DNA of 64,000 nt from CAYLPJ01 sp964385465. GTDB lineage: Bacteria; Planctomycetota; Phycisphaerae; SM23-33. Under the pieces are notes generated by a model. That model saw only the letters and a list, made by a program, of their open reading frames with translations, did not search any database and was not told the origin of the DNA. The stretch lies in NCBI GenBank assembly GCA_964385465.1, contig CAYLPJ010000005.1, positions 62,001 through 126,000 of the forward strand, read 5' to 3'. This document shows positions 59,998-64,000 of the stretch, piece after piece (position 1 is the stretch's first letter; each line of letters starts with the position of its first letter). The translations under genes and the position numbers were made by a program.

Positions 59998-61467
59998 TTA
60001 CCGCCGCCGGGCGCGGACGTTCGGGCGGACGGTGCGGACCTTGGTCGGACGGACCAGCCGTACACGGCGCTGCCCGCCGCCGGAGTTCCGTCTGCGGGAG
60101 GACTTGCGACCGTTCCCGAAGCCCAGGTTGGCGTTCTTCGTCCCCCCGGACTTGCCGGCCTTGGTAGCCTGGCCGGCGCTGTTCCTGTCGCGGTCCTTGT
60201 CCGAGTCGCCTTGTGCGACGCGCGGCCCGGTCGAGCCGCCCGACCCGCCGGAGCGCCGGGGCGCCTTGTCCGCCCCGGCGGCCGCCGACGCGCCCCGGGA
60301 GCCGCCGCGTTGGTTGCCCGCGGCCCGGCCGGCGCCGGCCTTCAGCGGCGCGACGGCCGGCTTGGCGGAGGCGGTCTCGTCGTCGTCGGACTTCGGCCCG
60401 TCGGAGGCGCCCAGTTCGAGCGAGGGGACGGGCTCGTCGTCGATGGTCGTGCTCGGCGCGGCCGTCGAGGCCCGCTTGGGCCGCCTGCCGCCGGGCGAGA
60501 AGTAGATCACGCCGGAGCCGGTGCGGAAGGAGGTCAGGCGCCGGGAGCCCTTGTCCTGGCGCGTGGAATCGGTCTGGTCGTCCTTCTCGGGCGCTTCGGT
60601 GCGGTCGGCGTCGGCGTCATCGTCGTCGCCGGAGCGAACGCCCATCTGCCCGCCGAAGGGGTCGAACACGTCGACGTCGGAGGTCAGCGGCACGGGGCTG
60701 GGGCCGAACCCGCCGTTGTTGTCGCCGGCGGGGCCGGTGGCGTTGTCGTCGGCATCGTCGGCGTCGTCACCGCCCTGGGCACGGGGCCTCCGGCGGCCCG
60801 CGCCGGGGCCGAACGGGTCATCGACGCCGGCGCCGGGGTCGAAACCGCCGCCGCCGCCGGCATCTCCGCCGTCGCCACCGCCGCCACCGCCGCCGCCGAC
60901 GCCGCCACCGCCATCACCGCCGCCGCCGATGCGGGCGGCCTTGGTGAAGCCCACGCCCGTCTTGGTGAACCCGGCGCCGGTCTTCGTCGAGCCCCCGCCG
61001 GGGACGGGCGTCGGCCAGCCGCCGGTTCGGCTGCGGGCGCTGCCCTCGCCGCCGCCGTCGTCGCCCGTGTCGTCCTCGGGGTCGTCCAGCCCGCCGCCGA
61101 ACCGCATCTCGCGGAGCATCTGGTTGAGCATGGGATTGCCGCCCGTCGGGCCGAAGAGCCCGCTGAAGACCAGCGGCAGGAACGGGTCGAACACCTCGAC
61201 CACGATCACCTCTTCCTGCGGCACCTGCCCGTCGGCATCCTGACCGTCCGCGGCGTCGCCCGGCGCGGGCGCGCCGTCGGCATCGTCGGCCTGGTCGTCC
61301 CCGGCGCCCGTCGGCTGCTGGTCGCCGTTGGGCGCCGTGCTGCCCGGCGTCAGGGTCGAGCCGGTCGTGCCTCCCCGCCCACGGCCCACCTGGGCCGTCG
61401 CCGCCGAACCGACCGCCAGCACGATCCCGGCCGCGATGAGAAGTCTGAAGAAGCTGGATGTACGCAT
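59998..61467 (-). CDS. Secreted, intrinsically disordered low-complexity protein
   Basis: 489 residues from the ATG with AAGGAG 10 bases upstream. Signal peptide: RLLIAAGIVLAVGSAATAQ. Nearly all the rest is disordered: an acidic Asp/Gly/Pro part, one hydrophobic patch (EEVIVVEVFDPFLPLVFSG), short repeats TKTGAGFTKTGVGFTK, poly-Gly tracts, then a Ser/Lys/Arg-rich tail. The C-terminus is extremely basic (RRRNSGGGQRRVRLVRPTK). VFDPF occurs twice. A perfect TATAAT lies about 105 bases upstream. It may bind DNA, RNA or polyanionic glycans outside the membrane, or act in the cell wall. No family recognised. Confidence 0.6.
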   Translation of the reverse strand: MRTSSFFRLLIAAGIVLAVGSAATAQVGRGRGGTTGSTLTPGSTAPNGDQQPTGAGDDQADDADGAPAPGDAADGQDADGQVPQEEVIVVEVFDPFLPLVFSGLFGPTGGNPMLNQMLREMRFGGGLDDPEDDTGDDGGGEGSARSRTGGWPTPVPGGGSTKTGAGFTKTGVGFTKAARIGGGGDGGGGVGGGGGGGGDGGDAGGGGGFDPGAGVDDPFGPGAGRRRPRAQGGDDADDADDNATGPAGDNNGGFGPSPVPLTSDVDVFDPFGGQMGVRSGDDDDADADRTEAPEKDDQTDSTRQDKGSRRLTSFRTGSGVIYFSPGGRRPKRASTAAPSTTIDDEPVPSLELGASDGPKSDDDETASAKPAVAPLKAGAGRAAGNQRGGSRGASAAAGADKAPRRSGGSGGSTGPRVAQGDSDKDRDRNSAGQATKAGKSGGTKNANLGFGNGRKSSRRRNSGGGQRRVRLVRPTKVRTVRPNVRARRR

Positions 61468-61571
61468 GGTCCGTCTCCTTTTTGTCGTCATGCGAAGACG
61501 TCTCCCCTGTCCGCGCCGCGCAGCCGCCACGGGGGCGCACGGAGCGTACGCTTTCCGCAAATCTGCACCAC

Positions 61572-61577
61572 ATTATA
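61572..61577 (-). promoter_or_regulatory. -10 box upstream of the disordered-protein gene
   Basis: A perfect TATAAT on the minus strand, in TCTATATAATG, lies about 105 bases before the ATG at 61467. No -35 consensus is found at 16-18 bases. The leader would be close to 100 bases long. Confidence 0.4.
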
Positions 61578-61788
61578 TAGACCCCGCCAGGGCAGGTGTG
61601 TCTCGGAAACTCTTCTTTTTTCCGGCCGGTAAGCCGCGCCGGGAACCGGCGGGGGCTTTTCTCTTGCGTGAGGGCCCGGCTCCTGCGAGAAAGCGCCCCA
61701 TGCGGGATGCAGGGGACTTCCCGGAGAGCTCTCGCGAACCCGTTTGCTCGCCCGCCGCGGCGGGGTGGCAGGCCCGGAGACGACAGCG

Positions 61789-62064
61789 ATGTTCGAGAAG
61801 GCCAGGAAAGCAGGTACCGTGCGGTTCGCCCTTCGACCCGAGCCCGGCGTCAGCAAGGTCGCCGTGGCCGTCGATGCCCTCGGATGGGAGCCGATCCGCA
61901 TGACGCGGCAGAAGAACGGCACGTTCGTCCGCATCCTCCAGGTCGACAAGCCGGTCTTCGAGTACAAGTTCCTTATCGACGACACGTGGGCGACCGACCC
62001 CGACCACAGCCATTGGTCGCCGAACCCGTTCGGCACGTTCAACTCCGTCGGGCAGGTGGACTGA
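61789..62064 (+). CDS. Stand-alone AMPK-type glycogen-binding (CBM48-like) domain protein
   Basis: 91 residues from the ATG with GGAGA about 9 bases upstream. The whole protein is one early-set/CBM48 domain: VRFALRPEPGVSKVAVAVDA, GWEPIRMTRQKNGTFVRIL, FEYKFLIDDTWATDP and SPNPFGTFNS. It matches the glycogen-binding domain of AMPK beta subunits and of glycogen-branching enzymes but has no catalytic part. It is cytoplasmic, as no signal is seen. It may act as a glycogen-targeting adaptor. It is convergent with the zinc-ribbon gene and transcribed alone. Confidence 0.8.
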   Translation: MFEKARKAGTVRFALRPEPGVSKVAVAVDALGWEPIRMTRQKNGTFVRILQVDKPVFEYKFLIDDTWATDPDHSHWSPNPFGTFNSVGQVD

Positions 62065-62109
62065 CCGCGCCGTCGGGACGCCCCCTCCCGCGCCGCCGGG
62101 TCGCGACGG

Positions 62110-62619
62110 CTACCGCCGCCCGGGCAGGTCGATCCCCCAGCGCCGGAAGAACTCGATGGCCCCGGGATCCCGGGCGTTGCCCCCGAACGCGTACGCCCCC
62201 CAGGCCCCGCCGCCGAAGGCGTAGTACCCGATGGCCGCGCCGCCGAACGCGACCGAGCCGATCGCCAGACCCCCGCCGGCCAGGCCCAGCCCGACCGCCA
62301 GGCCGCCCAGCGCCACCAGCCCCAGCGCCAGGCCCCCGAACGCGACGATGCCGAACGCCAGGCCGCCGAAGGCGAACACCCCCGCCGCCAGGCCGCCGAC
62401 GGCGACGATCCCCTTGGCCACCCGCAGCCGCCCCGTCCGGGGGTCGAACGCCGGGCCGCGAATCACGTGCACCAGCGGCAGGCCGAACAGCGTCGCCTTC
62501 GACTTGTACTCCCACCCCCACATCCCCCACACGCCGGCGATCGGCACGCCGCAGTGGGGGCACGCGGGGGCCTTCTCGGAAACCTGCTTGCCGCACTCCG
62601 GACAATCCGTCAATGCCAT
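62110..62619 (-). CDS. Zinc-ribbon protein with ten-residue hydrophobic Gly repeats
   Basis: 169 residues; AAGGAG lies 7 bases before the ATG. The N-terminus is a four-Cys zinc ribbon (CPECGKQVSEKAPACPHCG, Cys at 6, 9, 20, 23). From about 68 to 148, seven to eight repeats of the type LAxGxxAFGG follow (LAFGIVAFGG, LALGLVALGG, LAIGSVAFGG, AAIGYYAFGG). Their regular spacing suggests a compact stacked beta-solenoid or a membrane-inserted sheet rather than normal helices. A short tail holds FFRRWGIDLPG. Proteins of this build are known only as zinc-ribbon domain-containing; the function is unknown. Confidence 0.65.
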   Translation of the reverse strand: MALTDCPECGKQVSEKAPACPHCGVPIAGVWGMWGWEYKSKATLFGLPLVHVIRGPAFDPRTGRLRVAKGIVAVGGLAAGVFAFGGLAFGIVAFGGLALGLVALGGLAVGLGLAGGGLAIGSVAFGGAAIGYYAFGGGAWGAYAFGGNARDPGAIEFFRRWGIDLPGRR

Positions 62620-62683
62620 CCCGCGCTCCTTTCGACCTGCCGTCCCCGCCCGTACGTATCGACGCCGGCGGCGGCGAGGCTAT

Positions 62684-63910
62684 TCACTGAGCTTCGGCGT
62701 TCTCGCCCGATCGCTCGCAGACGAACGCCCGCCGCCGGGGGCCCAGGCGGCACCACAGGACCGCCAGCCTCCGCCGACCCCGGCCCCGGAACCGCCGCTG
62801 GAGGGCGTCGGTGTCCAGCCGCAGGCCGCGGGGCTTGACCTCCACGGCCCCCGCGTCCAGCCGCCGCAACGCCCTGGCGATGTCCTTCTCCCGGCCGGGC
62901 ACGTCGGCCAGGACGCGGAAACAGTGGGCCAGCGGCGTGCGGGTCGGGGCGTCGCCGAACAGCCAGGGCAGGCCCGGTTCGATCCGCCAGAGCCCTTCGG
63001 CCGCGGCGAGGTCATCCACCGCCTCGGCCGCCAGCACCGCCGGGCCCGGCTCGATCAGCCACTCGCCGGGCTCGCCCAGCGGGGCGTAGTCGGCAGCCCC
63101 GGCCGGGAGGGTGACCGACTCGGGCGCCTCGAAGCTGCCGAAGACCTCGGTCGCCACGCGGCGGGGGCCGTCGGCCCTGCCGCCCCACCATGCGATGAGC
63201 TGCTTGCAGACGCCGCGCTCGCTGACGTACTCGAGGCGGTCGGCGGCGAGGTCGTCGAGGTCGAACGGGCTGAGCCCCGGGGAGAGCTTCATCGCCCCGG
63301 CCCCCGTGCGGTGGATCAGCCGGCGGAGAAACCCCTCCCCGGGCGAGCCGTCGGCCAGGGCGACGCTCCGCCGACCCTCGGCGCGGCGGTCGGGGTCCAC
63401 GTGCACCACCGCCGCGGCGTCGAGGGCGCTCTCCGTCGCGTCGGCGAGCTCGAAGCGGCATCGCGCGGCGACGCCCGCGGCCTCGGCGTTGTGGGCGGCG
63501 CAGAGCACCGCCTCGGGCGCGGCGTCAACGCCCCGAACCGACAGGGCCGTGTTCGCCAGGGCCATCGCATCCCCGCCCAGCCCGCAGCAGAGGTCCACGA
63601 CCTCGCCGGTGCCGCGCTCGGCCGCGATGGCCGAAAGACGCCCCGCCTTCCACGTCGCCAGGCGATACGAACTGGCCTGTTGGAGCAGCTTGTCGGTCGC
63701 CAGCAACCGCCGGGCGAGCTCGGGCGGGAACCGCTCGGCCGCGCGCTCCCGCAGCCGCCGCAGTTCGGCGACCGCCCCGGCCCGGTCGGCGTCGCACCGC
63801 TTCCGCAACCGTGCCACGGCCGCAAGGGGGTCGTCCGGCAGGTTCATGGCGAGCAATTCCGCGGCCTCGGGCGAGCGGAGGAATTCGAGCTGGTCGAGAG
63901 AGAGCTCCAT
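62684..63910 (-). CDS. Class I SAM-dependent methyltransferase with THUMP-like C-terminal domain
   Basis: 408 residues from the ATG at 63910; an upstream in-frame start would add 21 poorly conserved residues. A helical N-terminal region (LDQLEFLRSPEAAELL) is followed by motif I VVDLCCGLGGDAMALA near 115 and VRGVDAAPEAVLCAAHNA, then VHVDPDRRAEGRR, the position of the catalytic motif in RNA/DNA methyltransferases of this type. The C-terminal part (VEVKPRGLRLDTDALQRRFR) resembles a THUMP-like domain. Such proteins are annotated as THUMP-like methyltransferases and probably act on RNA. The start has no clear ribosome site. Confidence 0.75.
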   Translation of the reverse strand: MELSLDQLEFLRSPEAAELLAMNLPDDPLAAVARLRKRCDADRAGAVAELRRLRERAAERFPPELARRLLATDKLLQQASSYRLATWKAGRLSAIAAERGTGEVVDLCCGLGGDAMALANTALSVRGVDAAPEAVLCAAHNAEAAGVAARCRFELADATESALDAAAVVHVDPDRRAEGRRSVALADGSPGEGFLRRLIHRTGAGAMKLSPGLSPFDLDDLAADRLEYVSERGVCKQLIAWWGGRADGPRRVATEVFGSFEAPESVTLPAGAADYAPLGEPGEWLIEPGPAVLAAEAVDDLAAAEGLWRIEPGLPWLFGDAPTRTPLAHCFRVLADVPGREKDIARALRRLDAGAVEVKPRGLRLDTDALQRRFRGRGRRRLAVLWCRLGPRRRAFVCERSGENAEAQ

Positions 63911-64000
63911 CGCCGGAGTGTCCCGCGCCGCCGCCGGGCAGGCAAGGAGGGGACAACAAGAACCAGCCGGCAAGCATCAGGTCTCAAACGAGAGGCAAGC

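Noticed and set aside
1..64000. tRNA, rRNA, tmRNA, SRP or RNase P RNA genes
   Set aside because: No TTCGA-type tRNA arm with a matching acceptor stem and none of the signature segments of these RNAs were found on reading; a covariance search would settle it.

Overview
The window is a GC-rich bacterial chromosome segment whose gene content points to Planctomycetota, perhaps a Phycisphaerae-like lineage. The clues are a Cys-type sulfatase, many secreted multidomain carbohydrate-active proteins, planctomycete-type c-type cytochromes, HzsA-related proteins, an ECF sigma/anti-sigma module and few compact operons. Taxonomy is inferred from gene content only; no rRNA or tRNA gene was seen.

Left part (1-15.3 kb): an envelope operon (AsmA-like protein, membrane protein, MGDG-synthase-like glycosyltransferase) runs rightward. 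It is followed by leftward genes for a secreted protein, an SGNH/ThuA-like/LamG protein, a fused TssB-TssC contractile-sheath protein and a double pectate-lyase-fold protein. An SDR epimerase and a self-cleaving S24 repressor come next. From 15.4 to 18.7 kb the composition becomes visibly less GC-rich: an Eco57I-type DNA methyltransferase is translationally coupled to a PIN-domain protein, which looks like an acquired defence or toxin island.

Middle (18.8-36.2 kb): a leftward sugar-uptake operon (solute-binding protein, two permeases, GH42-like enzyme, no ATPase) diverges from a sulfatase. Next is a leftward three-gene operon. Its order of transcription is HzsA-like protein with HEAT repeats, then a fused YVTN-propeller/dihaem peroxidase that resembles a fused HzsB-HzsC, then a tri-haem HzsA-like protein. 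The set recalls the subunit architecture of hydrazine synthase, but the window holds no other anammox gene. Its real chemistry is unknown.

Right-middle (36.4-51.9 kb): a PilX-like protein, a GH16 enzyme, an HpnB-like glycosyltransferase, a sigma/anti-sigma/coiled-coil operon and a GH5 protein. The last of these diverges from a tightly overlapping operon of a CBM9-like protein, a LamG protein, a sugar nucleotidyltransferase and a galactokinase-like GHMP kinase. The last two would activate a free sugar to an NDP-sugar.

Right part (52-64 kb): a DUF1638-hydantoinase fusion, an EAL-like/HDOD protein, then the only long non-coding stretch (56.3-57.1 kb). On the minus strand this stretch holds a convincing small RNA: a promoter, two hairpins that both present the anti-Shine-Dalgarno loop CUCCCUCC, and a terminator. 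After it come a membrane-anchored protein, an unusual CTP synthase, a disordered secreted protein, a lone AMPK-type glycogen-binding domain, a zinc-ribbon repeat protein and a THUMP-like methyltransferase.
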